Notes: a model not told the origin generated them from the sequence alone. A stretch of 59,203 bases of DNA from Candidatus Babeliales bacterium (GCA_020054235.1 JAGVLQ010000010.1:1-59203); one strand, 5' to 3'; counted from the stretch's first letter, positions 1-9,570 are shown. Program-made: numbers and translations.

Positions 1-1
1 T

Positions 2-400
2 ATTACAACGCTCAACAATCATACATACTGGATCACCTCAGTTGCCTTCAGCCCCCACGGAAGCCTCCTTGCTTGCGCATCGGATAAAACCGTTTGTCTG
101 TACAAGGTTGGTTTTGAGAATCTTACCCTCAGTCAAATTCTCTTGTTATATGCAAGCATGCAGGGCTCAGAAACTTCTCCTTTTGATCTAACTCAAAAAA
201 CATTCAGTCATATTTTCACTTCTATGCCACAAGAAACACAGCCGTTTATTACCAGTAATTTTGGGGTTAAAGCACCGACGCAAAACCAAACTACTCTGAC
301 AACAATTACACCAACCAACTTTTGGTCATGGCAACGAATTGCTCAACTTGGCACCTTATCTGCTCTTGGTTTTATCGTATGGCAGTGGTTTAAAAAATAG
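2..400 (+). CDS. WD40-type repeat protein, C-terminal part (truncated by window start)
   Basis: The reading frame is open from base 2 to a TAG at 398-400, so the gene begins before the window. The first readable residues include SVAFSPHGSLLACASD followed by KTVCLYK, a typical WD40 blade. The last 25 residues (about FWSWQRIAQLG to VWQWFKK) form one hydrophobic segment ending in two lysines, so the protein is probably membrane-anchored at its C-terminus. The next gene encodes a similar protein: compare its AVAFSPHGDFLAASG and its following LSLQQLL stretch with SVAFSPHG and LTLSQILL here. The two are therefore tandem paralogues. Partner and function are unknown; WD40 propellers usually serve as protein-binding scaffolds. 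Confidence 0.8.
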   Translation: MTTLNNHTYWITSVAFSPHGSLLACASDKTVCLYKVGFENLTLSQILLLYASMQGSETSPFDLTQKTFSHIFTSMPQETQPFITSNFGVKAPTQNQTTLTTITPTNFWSWQRIAQLGTLSALGFIVWQWFKK

Positions 401-432
401 GCAAAAATTAATATTTGTTATACAGGGAAAAT

Positions 433-2685
433 ATGAGAAAAATAGTTAAGGTATTTTTATTAGCAAGCATTTTTTTAGGAAAATCTCTTCTTGCCATGGA
501 GCCAAACCAACAACAACAAGCACTGCAAGTAAATAGGGAATTGGTCAAAAAACTGGCACACGGAACTATTCCAGAAACCTTGGCAAATGTAGCGTTGCCC
601 GTTATGCTCAACTTGTGCTTTGCAATCAACCATGATGAGACTATCGACCCGCAAGCACAAATTACCTTTAACACCTGGCTTAAAAACTTTGATCTTCAAA
701 CTAAAATTGATATTCTAAAATTTGCACTTGAGCAAAAAGCTGTTGACCATGCTGTTTCATTTTATTGCTCTACAGTACACAATACACCAGGTGCTGACAA
801 AATTCTTGATTCCCTACAAGAAGATATTCAAAAAATTATGCCGGAACTTTCAGCCTCTGACTTGGGACAATTGATTCTTTTATGCAATGAAGAATCGACC
901 CTTTATCAACTTATGCAAGTTTCTATTAAAGATAAACTTCAACAAGCACAACAATACGGTGCTTTCAATAATTTGTTGGAAAAGTCACAGAGTTTTGAAT
1001 CAGATGAACCTAATCAGAAACAAATAACCATCACCTTTGAGGATACTAGTACCTATGAAGATCTTTTGAAAAAAGATTTAGAGATTCTCAAAAAATCAAT
1101 AACCATATATGATATGCTTGAGGATTTTCCTGAGACTGTTCATGAAAATATCCATTTCAATGTATCAAAAGAAACCTTCATAAAATATCTTTTGCCCCTT
1201 TTAGTACTCAATAATCCAGAAGTAATAAAAATATTTTTACATAGACAAACAGTAGAAGATCTTTTAAAGATTATTGATACGTTAAATTATTTTAATGTTC
1301 CTTCGCTTCTTACTCAAGCGATTGCAGTCTTTAGCGAAAAAGTTGGCAACGGTGCGCCAGAAGCTATAGAAGCACTAAAGAAAAATCCGCAAATACTTAA
1401 AAACTTGAAACCACCTCTAGAAATGGAAAAACAGCTTGTTGATAAACTTCGACAACATATTCTGGTAAACAATAGGCTAGTAAAAAATATGCTTGGAATA
1501 AAACCTCGTGAAATAAAAGACCATAAATTTCCGCATGTTTTGAACTGGGATCCCTTTTCTCTTAAACTTAATGGTCCTAATATAACTTTTTATTCATTAA
1601 ATTTTAGTGATGATTCTCAATATCTTGCTGCCTCATCGCAAGATAACAATGTGTATATTTACTATTGCGCCAATAATTTTAAAGAAATAAAAGAACTTAA
1701 AAATCATCACTATACCAATTTTAGCCCTGATTCACAGCTACTGGCTGCATCATCAGGAAAAAAATTATATGTTTATAATTGCAAAGACAATTTTAACCAA
1801 TTAATAGAATTAAACGATCACCAAAATCCTATACGTTCTATTTCTTTTAATAAAAATTCAAAGCTTCTTGCTACAGCATCAAAGGATAGCGTTATCATTT
1901 ATGATTGTTCTAATAGAGATACTATTTCTCAATTAAAAGAATTGAGCTGTAAAGAAACAATTCGTTATCTTGTGTTTACAGATCAAGATCTATCTTCTCT
2001 CTATATTGTTTCAGAACAAGGAAATTTATTCCACTATTGCCGCAACTCTCTAGGAAAAAAAGAAAACCACTCTATTCAAAAACAATTTATCACTTTAAAT
2101 CCGACTTTGAAAAATATTGGTCTCTCATCAATGGACCAAATGCGCCAAGATCATGATGACCTCAATCCTCATACGGTACATATACCCTGTGTTGCTTTTA
2201 GTAAAAATTCTAAGCTTTTTGCGTCAGCTTCAACTTGTAAAAGTGTCTGTATCTACAATGCAACAGATAAAAATAATTTTAAATTTATAGAAAAACTGAT
2301 CTATCTGACTAATGATATAATTAGCGGCCAAGCAGTCGCCTTTAGCCCACATGGAGATTTTCTTGCTGCGAGTGGCTATGAAAATACTATTTATATTTAT
2401 CAAACAAATTTTAGAGATCTATCGTTGCAACAGCTTTTATTCATTTTCCTTTGCCAAAATGCAACAGAGAAAGATCCTATTAATTTAATACAGCAACCGG
2501 AATTTGAAGCTGTCTTTAAAACATTTTCACCAACAATACAATCAATAATTTTAAAATCATATCCTGTTTTACCAAATTCAACGACGAGCCAAATTGCTAC
2601 TTCAATCATCACCATGTTTACCAAAGCAGTAACTTCGCCTAAAAATGCATTTGCAGATGATAAGAAAAAGTTAGAAAACGAATAA
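433..2685 (+). CDS. Exported WD40-type repeat protein
   Basis: A 750-residue protein. The ATG at 433 is preferred over a TTG at 415 because AGGGA lies just upstream and the product then starts with a clean signal peptide (MRKIVKVF... ending LLAMEP). Residues about 25-370 are alpha-helical and not recognised. From about 370 onward there are WD40-like blades, for example YLAASSQDNNVYIYY, LLAASSGKKLYVY, LLATASKDSVIIYD, LFASASTCKSVCIY and FLAASGYENTIYIY. The protein is a paralogue of the truncated gene just upstream, 32 bases away on the same strand. A propeller with a signal peptide suggests a periplasmic, surface or host-directed scaffold. The family is clear, the role is not. Confidence 0.85.
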   Translation: MRKIVKVFLLASIFLGKSLLAMEPNQQQQALQVNRELVKKLAHGTIPETLANVALPVMLNLCFAINHDETIDPQAQITFNTWLKNFDLQTKIDILKFALEQKAVDHAVSFYCSTVHNTPGADKILDSLQEDIQKIMPELSASDLGQLILLCNEESTLYQLMQVSIKDKLQQAQQYGAFNNLLEKSQSFESDEPNQKQITITFEDTSTYEDLLKKDLEILKKSITIYDMLEDFPETVHENIHFNVSKETFIKYLLPLLVLNNPEVIKIFLHRQTVEDLLKIIDTLNYFNVPSLLTQAIAVFSEKVGNGAPEAIEALKKNPQILKNLKPPLEMEKQLVDKLRQHILVNNRLVKNMLGIKPREIKDHKFPHVLNWDPFSLKLNGPNITFYSLNFSDDSQYLAASSQDNNVYIYYCANNFKEIKELKNHHYTNFSPDSQLLAASSGKKLYVYNCKDNFNQLIELNDHQNPIRSISFNKNSKLLATASKDSVIIYDCSNRDTISQLKELSCKETIRYLVFTDQDLSSLYIVSEQGNLFHYCRNSLGKKENHSIQKQFITLNPTLKNIGLSSMDQMRQDHDDLNPHTVHIPCVAFSKNSKLFASASTCKSVCIYNATDKNNFKFIEKLIYLTNDIISGQAVAFSPHGDFLAASGYENTIYIYQTNFRDLSLQQLLFIFLCQNATEKDPINLIQQPEFEAVFKTFSPTIQSIILKSYPVLPNSTTSQIATSIITMFTKAVTSPKNAFADDKKKLENE

Positions 2686-2693
2686 TTTAATAA

Positions 2694-2725
2694 AAAGGCA
2701 GGAGTATTTCCTGCCTTTAAAAATT
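2694..2725. terminator. Bidirectional Rho-independent terminator
   Basis: A ten-base stem, AAAGGCAGGA at 2694-2703 pairing with TCCTGCCTTT at 2709-2718, encloses a five-base loop. Runs of T follow on both strands. It lies between two convergent genes and probably ends both transcripts. Confidence 0.85.
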
Positions 2726-2743
2726 TTTTGATGCAAAGGTTTT

Positions 2744-3757
2744 CTAATTTACTCCACACCCGCATTTGCGATACTTATGCAAAATCCAGTGCGAAACATA
2801 CTGATCAATTTCATGCTTTTCATCATCAGAAAGTTTGCGATATGGCACAATATCTCCGCGACATTTTTCAGAACCACACAAGCATGCGCCACCCGGTACA
2901 ACCCAATTTGAATCATCTTGCATAGCATAATCGGTTGTTAATTCTTCACCGGCTTTGATATCACGCATAGCAACAAAATCAAAAAAGCCAAGCACACCAA
3001 CATTTGGATCACAGGAATGATTCAAGTATTGCACCGCTTCATCTTTTGTTTTACATGAACGCCATAAATGTGGCGCACATTGCATGATATGATCCCGCCA
3101 TTCATCGGGCAAATCCATTGATTCTTGTGCCTGAAAAAATTGACCGTAAAGTCCGCCGATAAATTCGCCTTTGCCAATATCCTCTTTTGCAAAAACACCT
3201 TTACCCAGTTCACCGTTATCACGCACTTCAATGTTAGGATTTTGTTCTTTTGCATCTACGGTGGACAATTCATGTTCACTGTATTCAATAAGACCAAAGT
3301 GGACTTGTACACACTGGCCTAACCTGAAAGAACAATAATTTTCCGGCGCTTCAATTTCAAGCATTAAAAAGCGTGGTTTTTGCCAATACATGGCACGAAC
3401 CATACCTTTACCAAAAACTACGCCTTCGATATCAGGATGTTGAGACTGTGTTGAGGATCTTTTTACAATCAAAGGATCAATATTTTGTTTTTCTTCATAA
3501 GATACGATACTTAAATCACCAGCAATCGTTTTCAAAAAGCCACTAAGTCTTTCTGAACCAATTTCGCTTGTATGCACACGAAACTCATGAATCATTTTCC
3601 TGCGTTCAATACCAGGCTCCATCGTTGCATAAGAACTTTTACTTTCAGCATAAAATGCTAAATCGATTGTTTGCTCACTTTTGTTTTCAAATTCTTGTTG
3701 AGCAAGGACTGCAGTTGCTAGCAACAAAATAGAGAAATACAAAGTTTTCTTTAACAT
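2744..3757 (-). CDS. Exported SET-domain protein (putative lysine methyltransferase)
   Basis: A 337-residue protein. The ATG at 3757 is chosen because AAGGAG lies eight bases upstream and a signal peptide follows (MLKKTLYFSILLLATAVLAQ). Residues 180-278 carry the SET core: NGELGKGVFA, the NHSCDPN motif at 246-252, and GEELTTDY with the catalytic-type Tyr at about 277. A post-SET zinc cluster follows with Cys292, Cys294 and Cys299. Residues 20-170 are unrecognised. SET enzymes transfer methyl groups from SAM to protein lysines and are mainly eukaryotic; exported bacterial examples in Chlamydia and Legionella modify host chromatin. Export here is inferred from the signal peptide, and the host target is unknown. 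The gene converges on the WD40 gene and shares its terminator. Confidence 0.88.
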   Translation of the reverse strand: MLKKTLYFSILLLATAVLAQQEFENKSEQTIDLAFYAESKSSYATMEPGIERRKMIHEFRVHTSEIGSERLSGFLKTIAGDLSIVSYEEKQNIDPLIVKRSSTQSQHPDIEGVVFGKGMVRAMYWQKPRFLMLEIEAPENYCSFRLGQCVQVHFGLIEYSEHELSTVDAKEQNPNIEVRDNGELGKGVFAKEDIGKGEFIGGLYGQFFQAQESMDLPDEWRDHIMQCAPHLWRSCKTKDEAVQYLNHSCDPNVGVLGFFDFVAMRDIKAGEELTTDYAMQDDSNWVVPGGACLCGSEKCRGDIVPYRKLSDDEKHEIDQYVSHWILHKYRKCGCGVN

Positions 3758-3898
3758 CGTGCTCCTTAACATGGTTAGAAATTTTCCTGAGTATAGCAAT
3801 CATGCACGGTAAGTGCAAAAATATAAAAATTCCCTCAACATTTTGCATAATTTCCCGTACATTAAAGTAATATTTTCATCACCTGGTACGGAAATTGT

Positions 3899-6800
3899 AT
3901 GTCACAACATTTTACTCATTTACATCTGCACTCTGAATTTTCACTCCTGGATGGTGCCATTGCGCTTGATCGCTTTATTGATTTTGGCAAAGAACATAAG
4001 TTTAAAGCTTTAGCAATCACTGACCATGGTAACATCTTTGCAGCGGTTAAATTTTTTCAAAAGTGCAAAAAAGCCGGCATTAAGCCAATTTTAGGCATGG
4101 AAGCATATTTTAGCCCAGATGTAAACGTCAAATCGGTTGAAAAAAAGTATTATCACTTAATTTTGATTGTGCAAAATGAGATTGGCTACAAAAATTTGTG
4201 CAAATTGATTTCCTATTCTTACCAAAAAGGTTTTTATTTCAAACCCCGTATTGATTATCAAATTTTAGAAAAACATGCCGAAGGTCTTATTGCAACAACC
4301 GCGTGCCTTGGCGGCCATATTCCACAGCTTTTAAAAAATGGTGAAATTCAAGAAGCTGAACAGCGTATGGATTGGTTTAAAAAAGTGTTTCCTGATCGCT
4401 TTTATTTTGAAGTACAACCAGAAGAACAAGAAGAGCAAAAAGTTTTAAACCAGCAATTGTATGAATGGAGTGCAAAAAAAAATATACCTTTAGTTGCAAC
4501 AGGCGATTGTCATTACTTATATGCAGCAGATCATGAAGCGCATGAAGTGATGCTTTCTATTCAAACACAACATAAACTGACTGATCCCGACCGATTTACC
4601 TTCGGTGATGTGCGAGCCTACGTCAAAACTCAAGATGAAATGCTTGCCATCTTTAAAGAGCATCCAGAAGCCGTTTGGAACAGCGGCAAAATTGCTGACA
4701 GTTGTGTGTTTGATTTCCAGACCGATAAGCTCTTTTTTCCAAAGTTTGCAATACCGCAAGAACATACGCAAGAAACTTTTTTTAAAGAGCTATGCCAAAA
4801 AGGTTTAGACAATCTTATTGCCAATGAACGCATTGAAAAAACTGAAATCCAACACTATCAAAAACGCCTCGACCTTGAAATTGATCTTATTATCAGCATG
4901 GGTTTTATTGGTTATTTTTTAGTGGTCAGTGATTTTATTCAATGGGCAAAGCGCAACAATATTCCAGTCGGCCCTGGACGTGGTTCAGCAGCAGGATCAT
5001 TAGTTGCGTGGGCTTTAGAAATTACTAACATTGACCCAATTAAGTACAACCTTCTTTTTGAACGCTTTTTAAACCCGGAACGTATCACTATGCCTGATAT
5101 CGATATCGATTTTTGTATTGAGGGCCGTGAAACGGTTATTAATTATGTCAGAGACAAATATGGGCATGAAAATGTAGGCCAAATAATTACCTTTGGTACT
5201 ATGATGGCAAAAGGTGTGGTCAAAGATGTTGCACGCGTACTCGGTATTCCGTTTGAAGATGCAAACATGATTTCTGGCATGATTCCTGAGCAACTCAAAA
5301 TTACCCTTAAAGAAGCTCTAGAACAAGAACCGCGCTTAAAGGAGTTAATCGACAGCAATCCAAAAATTACCAAACTTTTTGATATCGCCTTTAAATTGGA
5401 AGGCATTACGCGCCATGCTTCAAAACATGCTGCCGGCATTGTAATTTCCCCGGAACCAATCGATGAAGTATTGCCGGTCTATGTGCCCCCAAAAAGTACT
5501 GAGCTGGTAACTCAATATGCTATGACGGAGCTTGAAAGCATCGGCTTTTTAAAAATCGATCTCTTGGGCTTGAAAAACTTAACACTCATTGACCAAGCAT
5601 TAAAATTAATTAAGCACAATCATAACGTAGCTATCGATATTGATAAATTACCACTTGAAGATGCAAAAACATTTGCGCTCTTGAAGGCAGGCCAAACATC
5701 CGGCGTATTCCAATTAGAATCCGAGGGATTAAAAGAAGTATTGCGTAAATTACAACCGGAAAAATTTGAAGATATCATTGCGGTCAACGCCCTGTATCGC
5801 CCAGGCCCGCTTGGTTCCGGCATGGTTGATGATTTTATTGAGCGTAAACATGGTCGCCAAAAAATTACGTACCTTTTTGGTGAACTCGCACCAATTTTAG
5901 AAGAAACTTATGGCGTTATTGTCTACCAAGAACAGGTTATGAAAATTGCTTCTACCATCGCGGGTTATTCACTGGGTGAATCTGACATTTTGCGCCGCGC
6001 CATGGGAAAGAAAAAAGCTGAAGTTATGGCCGAGCAGCGTAAACTCTTTATGGAACGCGCACTTACAAAAAATTTTGATGAAAAAAAAGCAGGTGAGCTG
6101 TTTGACTTAATGGCCTACTTTGCTGGCTATGGTTTTAACAAATCACACTCTGCAGCCTATGCTATGATTGCCTATCAAACGGCGTATTTAAAAGCACACT
6201 ATCCTGCAGAATTTATGGCGTGCTTGATTTCTCTTGAAGCAACACATCCTGATAAAATGTCATTCTATTTGCAAGAAGCAAAAGATATGATCTTAGACAT
6301 TTTACCACCGCACATTAATACTTCAGGCATTGATTTCAGTGTTGTAGATGGAAAATTATTGTTTGGATTACAAGGCATTAAAAATGTCGGTCACGCAGCA
6401 TTGGATGCAATTATTCAAGAACGAAAGAAAAAAGGTCCGTACGAAAACTTAATGGACTTTTGTGTGCGCGTCGATCTACGAACCGTTAACAAACGCGTCA
6501 TTGAAAGTTTAATTTGTGCAGGTGCTTTTGATACACTACCTGGTAATCGTGCACAAAAATTTGAAGAACTTGAAACAATTTTAGAACAAGCAGCTGAGCG
6601 CAAACGAGCACTCGAAACCGGTCAAATGGGCCTTTTTGGGATAGCACAACCAGGATCTCAAGAAAAAAATGACTATGCATTTGCACCTCGCGCAGAATGG
6701 GACAATAAAGAAAAATTAGAAAAAGAGCGTGAAGTGATCGGTTTTTATTTGAGCTCTCATCCACTCGATACTTACAAACCTATCTATCGTTGGTTTTCAA

Positions 6801-7339
6801 TTCCATCGTTTCAAGAAAGTCATGAACAGACAAAAACTTTCAATAGCTTAGAAGATCCTCTGGTAATCGGATGCGGATTATTAAAAAGTTCAAAACAAAT
6901 TATCACTAAAAAAGGAGATCGCATGGCATTTGTGCAATTAGAAGATCATGCATCCAAAAGTGAAGTCATTATTTTCCCCAAATTATTTACATCGGTAGAA
7001 ACATGGCTGCAAGAATACCAAGTTTTTGTAGTAAAAGGCACCCTTGATGTTACTTCCCAAAATCAGTGCAAAATTAAAGCAAATCAATTCGTGCCTGTGG
7101 ATTTATTGTTCCAAGAATGGCCAGGAATTTCGGCATCCTTTTCACTACCAGAAACCATCGATAACCAAATCCTTTCCATTCTCAAGCAAGAACTTGTTGC
7201 CGGATCAATACCATTTCAGGTTATTTTTCATGAACAGGGAAAACGCCTAAAAGTTAAAACAAAACAATCGATCACCCTGAACTCGCAGGTATTACTTACT
7301 ATTGAAAATAAAGGGATTGGCATTCGGTGTTCATTATGA
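3899..7339 (+). CDS. dnaE: DNA polymerase III alpha subunit
   Basis: The replicative polymerase catalytic subunit, 1146 residues (E. coli has 1160). The N-terminal PHP domain has HLHLH at residues 7-11 and TDHGN at 41-45. The polymerase core shows GPGRGSAAGS near 358 and PDIDIDF near 399-405, which carries two catalytic aspartates. QMGLFG at about 909 matches the QxxLF-type clamp-binding motif and sits where E. coli has QADMFG. A C-terminal OB-like region (VIGCGLLKSS...) follows from about residue 985. The ATG at 3899 has only a weak upstream GGA. Its stop lies three bases from the convergent TPR-like gene. The protein is full length and looks intact. Confidence 0.97.
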   Translation: MSQHFTHLHLHSEFSLLDGAIALDRFIDFGKEHKFKALAITDHGNIFAAVKFFQKCKKAGIKPILGMEAYFSPDVNVKSVEKKYYHLILIVQNEIGYKNLCKLISYSYQKGFYFKPRIDYQILEKHAEGLIATTACLGGHIPQLLKNGEIQEAEQRMDWFKKVFPDRFYFEVQPEEQEEQKVLNQQLYEWSAKKNIPLVATGDCHYLYAADHEAHEVMLSIQTQHKLTDPDRFTFGDVRAYVKTQDEMLAIFKEHPEAVWNSGKIADSCVFDFQTDKLFFPKFAIPQEHTQETFFKELCQKGLDNLIANERIEKTEIQHYQKRLDLEIDLIISMGFIGYFLVVSDFIQWAKRNNIPVGPGRGSAAGSLVAWALEITNIDPIKYNLLFERFLNPERITMPDIDIDFCIEGRETVINYVRDKYGHENVGQIITFGTMMAKGVVKDVARVLGIPFEDANMISGMIPEQLKITLKEALEQEPRLKELIDSNPKITKLFDIAFKLEGITRHASKHAAGIVISPEPIDEVLPVYVPPKSTELVTQYAMTELESIGFLKIDLLGLKNLTLIDQALKLIKHNHNVAIDIDKLPLEDAKTFALLKAGQTSGVFQLESEGLKEVLRKLQPEKFEDIIAVNALYRPGPLGSGMVDDFIERKHGRQKITYLFGELAPILEETYGVIVYQEQVMKIASTIAGYSLGESDILRRAMGKKKAEVMAEQRKLFMERALTKNFDEKKAGELFDLMAYFAGYGFNKSHSAAYAMIAYQTAYLKAHYPAEFMACLISLEATHPDKMSFYLQEAKDMILDILPPHINTSGIDFSVVDGKLLFGLQGIKNVGHAALDAIIQERKKKGPYENLMDFCVRVDLRTVNKRVIESLICAGAFDTLPGNRAQKFEELETILEQAAERKRALETGQMGLFGIAQPGSQEKNDYAFAPRAEWDNKEKLEKEREVIGFYLSSHPLDTYKPIYRWFSIPSFQESHEQTKTFNSLEDPLVIGCGLLKSSKQIITKKGDRMAFVQLEDHASKSEVIIFPKLFTSVETWLQEYQVFVVKGTLDVTSQNQCKIKANQFVPVDLLFQEWPGISASFSLPETIDNQILSILKQELVAGSIPFQVIFHEQGKRLKVKTKQSITLNSQVLLTIENKGIGIRCSL

Positions 7340-7342
7340 ATA

Positions 7343-7987
7343 TTAACGCTTTAAATAAGCACAGGCTTCTTGATACAAATCTTCTTGTACAGCTTTAATA
7401 GATTCCAAAAATTGATTTAGAGAATCTTCTGCTTGAAGTATAAAAAAATCTAATGCTGTTTCAAGATAAAACCTACTAATTTCATTGCTTACTTTAATCT
7501 GACAAAGATTGGTAACCACTTCTTGATATATTTTTGCCTGAGCAGACGTTGGTAAACTTTCTATGCCGGAAAGCGTAGTCTTTAATTCATCAAAATGCCG
7601 TTGTGCTATTAATTTTTTTGCAAGAACAATAAGTATATCAATATAACGATTTTTATTGCCTAACTGCTCATAAAGTCCCACAAGCTTTTTAATAGTCTCA
7701 TCAGCTTCTGGTTGAAGTATAAAAATATGCTCAAGCACCAAGGCAGCTTCAGTCAATTTTCCTTCTTTTTCATAGCATTGCGCTGCAAATGCATACTTTT
7801 CTACTGCTGCCTGATCATTGAATGAAAGTAAAATATCTCCCTCCAATTGCGCAGCCAAAGCTTTATCATCAAAAGAATGTATTAATAAACGATATAAACC
7901 TAAAGCACGTTCTTTTTCACCCCGAGCAACAAACTCGGCTAATTTGAACCACGCTACGTTATACTTATCTGAAGGCAACTGTCTCAT
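7343..7987 (-). CDS. TPR-like helical repeat protein
   Basis: A 214-residue protein made almost entirely of helix pairs, for example EKERALGLYRLLIHSF, KYAFAAQCYEKEGKLTEA and LVGLYEQLGNKNRYID. The pattern resembles tetratricopeptide repeats. The start at 7987 is preferred because AAGGAG lies nine bases upstream; two further-upstream starts (8050 ATG, 8074 TTG) lack a good ribosome-binding site. No signal peptide is present, so it is probably cytoplasmic. Its function is not recognisable. It may act as a protein-interaction adaptor. It converges on dnaE and no terminator hairpin is visible between them. Confidence 0.7.
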   Translation of the reverse strand: MRQLPSDKYNVAWFKLAEFVARGEKERALGLYRLLIHSFDDKALAAQLEGDILLSFNDQAAVEKYAFAAQCYEKEGKLTEAALVLEHIFILQPEADETIKKLVGLYEQLGNKNRYIDILIVLAKKLIAQRHFDELKTTLSGIESLPTSAQAKIYQEVVTNLCQIKVSNEISRFYLETALDFFILQAEDSLNQFLESIKAVQEDLYQEACAYLKR

Positions 7988-8152
7988 TGCCAGTTTCTCC
8001 TTTTTGGTTTTGCTTGAAGAGAAGCACTGGTTTGCATTATTTGATTTCATAATTATAAGAGACTGAACCGTCAATTCTATACGAAGTTAACAAAAGAAAT
8101 AATAAGAAATCAAGAATAAAAAAAATCCTCGTGAAAAAAATCAACTTTTATA

Positions 8153-8180
8153 TTGACAAACCTAATACAAAAGGTACCAT
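8153..8180 (+). promoter_or_regulatory. Probable sigma-70 promoter of tRNA-Phe / pheS
   Basis: A perfect -35 TTGACA at 8153-8158 is followed after 16 bases by TACCAT at 8175-8180. The predicted start lies shortly before the tRNA at 8210. The -35 is strong and the -10 is mediocre. Confidence 0.5.
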
Positions 8181-8209
8181 ACATAATACTGAAATTCTTT
8201 GTTTAAAAG

Positions 8210-8284
8210 GCCGAGGTAGCTCAGTGGTAGAGCATGCGCCTGAAGAGCGCAGTGTCGGTGGTTCAATTCCACTCCTCGGCACCA
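8210..8284 (+). tRNA. tRNA-Phe (GAA)
   Basis: A complete cloverleaf can be drawn. The acceptor stem is GCCGAGG (8210-8216) with CCTCGGC, the D arm is GCTC/GAGC, and the anticodon stem is TGCGC/GCGCA around the loop CTGAAGA, giving anticodon GAA. The T arm is GGTGG/CCACT around TTCAATT. The discriminator A at 8281 is followed by an encoded CCA at 8282-8284. It lies 248 bases upstream of pheS, the gene for the enzyme that charges this tRNA, and may be co-transcribed with it. Confidence 0.96.
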
Positions 8285-8532
8285 TCTCTCGTCACGCAAT
8301 GCACTATGGTGTACTCTAAAGGCCAACCCTTTATATCTCGCAATCACATCAAAAAAACTTGCCTCTCCCACCTCAAAAAAAGTTCTATTTGAAATGCAAA
8401 ACTTATCAGCTCATACTTTTTTTGATACTTGAAACACCTATACGAAATCTTAAAAAAACATTGCCAATGATGGTTTCGTCTGCTACGATAATCCCATCAG
8501 AAGTTCATTTTTTGACAAATTTAGGTATGCCT

Positions 8533-9570
8533 ATGCAGTCCTTAGACCAACAAATCAAAGATCTCAAGAAGAATTTTTTATCTCAGCTTGACAAAGCTGA
8601 TAGTCAAGATGCTTTAGAAGAAATTCGTATTACCTACCTAGGGCGAAAAGGCAAAATTGCCGACCTCATGGACCAACTCAAAAATCTACCATTGGAAGAA
8701 AAAAAAGAGTTTGGCCCTCAACTTAATGAACTAAAAAAATTCTGTGAAATAACCTTCGAAGAAAAAAAAGAGCATCTTAACCACCATCGTCTACGCCAGG
8801 AACAGCGAAAAAAAGAGTTTTTTGACGTAACCGCTTCATTACCCAACATGCCACAAGGCAGCCTCCATCCACTCACCCAACTTCAGCAAGAAATTAATGA
8901 TATTTTTATCTCTATGGGTTTTGAAATAGCTCAGGGACCAGAAGTTGAGAATGAGCGCAACAATTTTGAAGCATTAAATATTGCAAAAGATCACCCTGCA
9001 CGCGACATGTGGGATACGCTTTGGTTGGATAATACTAAAAACTTACTATTACGCACGCATACTTCAAGTGTCCAAATTCACCAGATGGAAGAAAAAAAAG
9101 CGCCACTTGCGATTGTTGCCCCCGGTCGATGTTACAGACATGAAGCAACCGATGCAACGCATGATTTTATGTTTAGCCAAGTTGAAGGCCTATTTGTTGA
9201 CCACAATGTTTCTCTCAGTAATTTATTGGCTACCATGCGTGAATTTATGCGCAAGCTTTTTGCACAAAAACAACTCAACATGCGCGTGCGACCTTCGTAT
9301 TTCCCGTTTGTTGAGCCGGGCATTGAAATAGATATTGAGTGTCCTTTTTGTAATCACGGCTGTTCTGTCTGCAAATACACAGAGTGGATTGAAATGTGTG
9401 GCGCTGGACTTGTCCACCCAAATGTTTTAGACTTCTGTGGCATAAACCATCAGGAATATTCTGGGTTTGCTTTTGGCTTTGGGTTAACACGGTTAGCCAT
9501 GCTCAAATATAGCATTCCGGATATTCGTCTTTTACATGCAAATAATGTTGAATTTCTTAAACAATTTTAA
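8533..9570 (+). CDS. pheS: Phenylalanyl-tRNA synthetase alpha subunit
   Basis: Charges tRNA-Phe as the catalytic half of an alpha2-beta2 enzyme. The frame is open from 8359, but alignment to the family puts the start at MQSLDQQ (8533) or MPMQS (8527). The 8533 ATG has AGG at a proper distance, giving 345 residues, close to the usual 330-350. The N-terminal coiled coil (EEIRITYLGRKGKIADLM) is followed by the class II core with HPLTQLQQEIN, GPEVENERNNFEALN, PGRCYRHEATDATH and PSYFPFVEPG. A four-cysteine insertion (CPFCNHGCSVC) precedes WIEMCGAGLVHPNVL. The C-terminal motif 3 is GFAFGFGLTRLAML. The usual partner pheT is not next to it; galU follows instead. Confidence 0.95.
   Translation: MQSLDQQIKDLKKNFLSQLDKADSQDALEEIRITYLGRKGKIADLMDQLKNLPLEEKKEFGPQLNELKKFCEITFEEKKEHLNHHRLRQEQRKKEFFDVTASLPNMPQGSLHPLTQLQQEINDIFISMGFEIAQGPEVENERNNFEALNIAKDHPARDMWDTLWLDNTKNLLLRTHTSSVQIHQMEEKKAPLAIVAPGRCYRHEATDATHDFMFSQVEGLFVDHNVSLSNLLATMREFMRKLFAQKQLNMRVRPSYFPFVEPGIEIDIECPFCNHGCSVCKYTEWIEMCGAGLVHPNVLDFCGINHQEYSGFAFGFGLTRLAMLKYSIPDIRLLHANNVEFLKQF

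Noticed and set aside
8285-8532. T-box or attenuator leader for pheS
   Set aside because: No T-box core, specifier loop or terminator/antiterminator pair is visible; the upstream tRNA explains the promoter.
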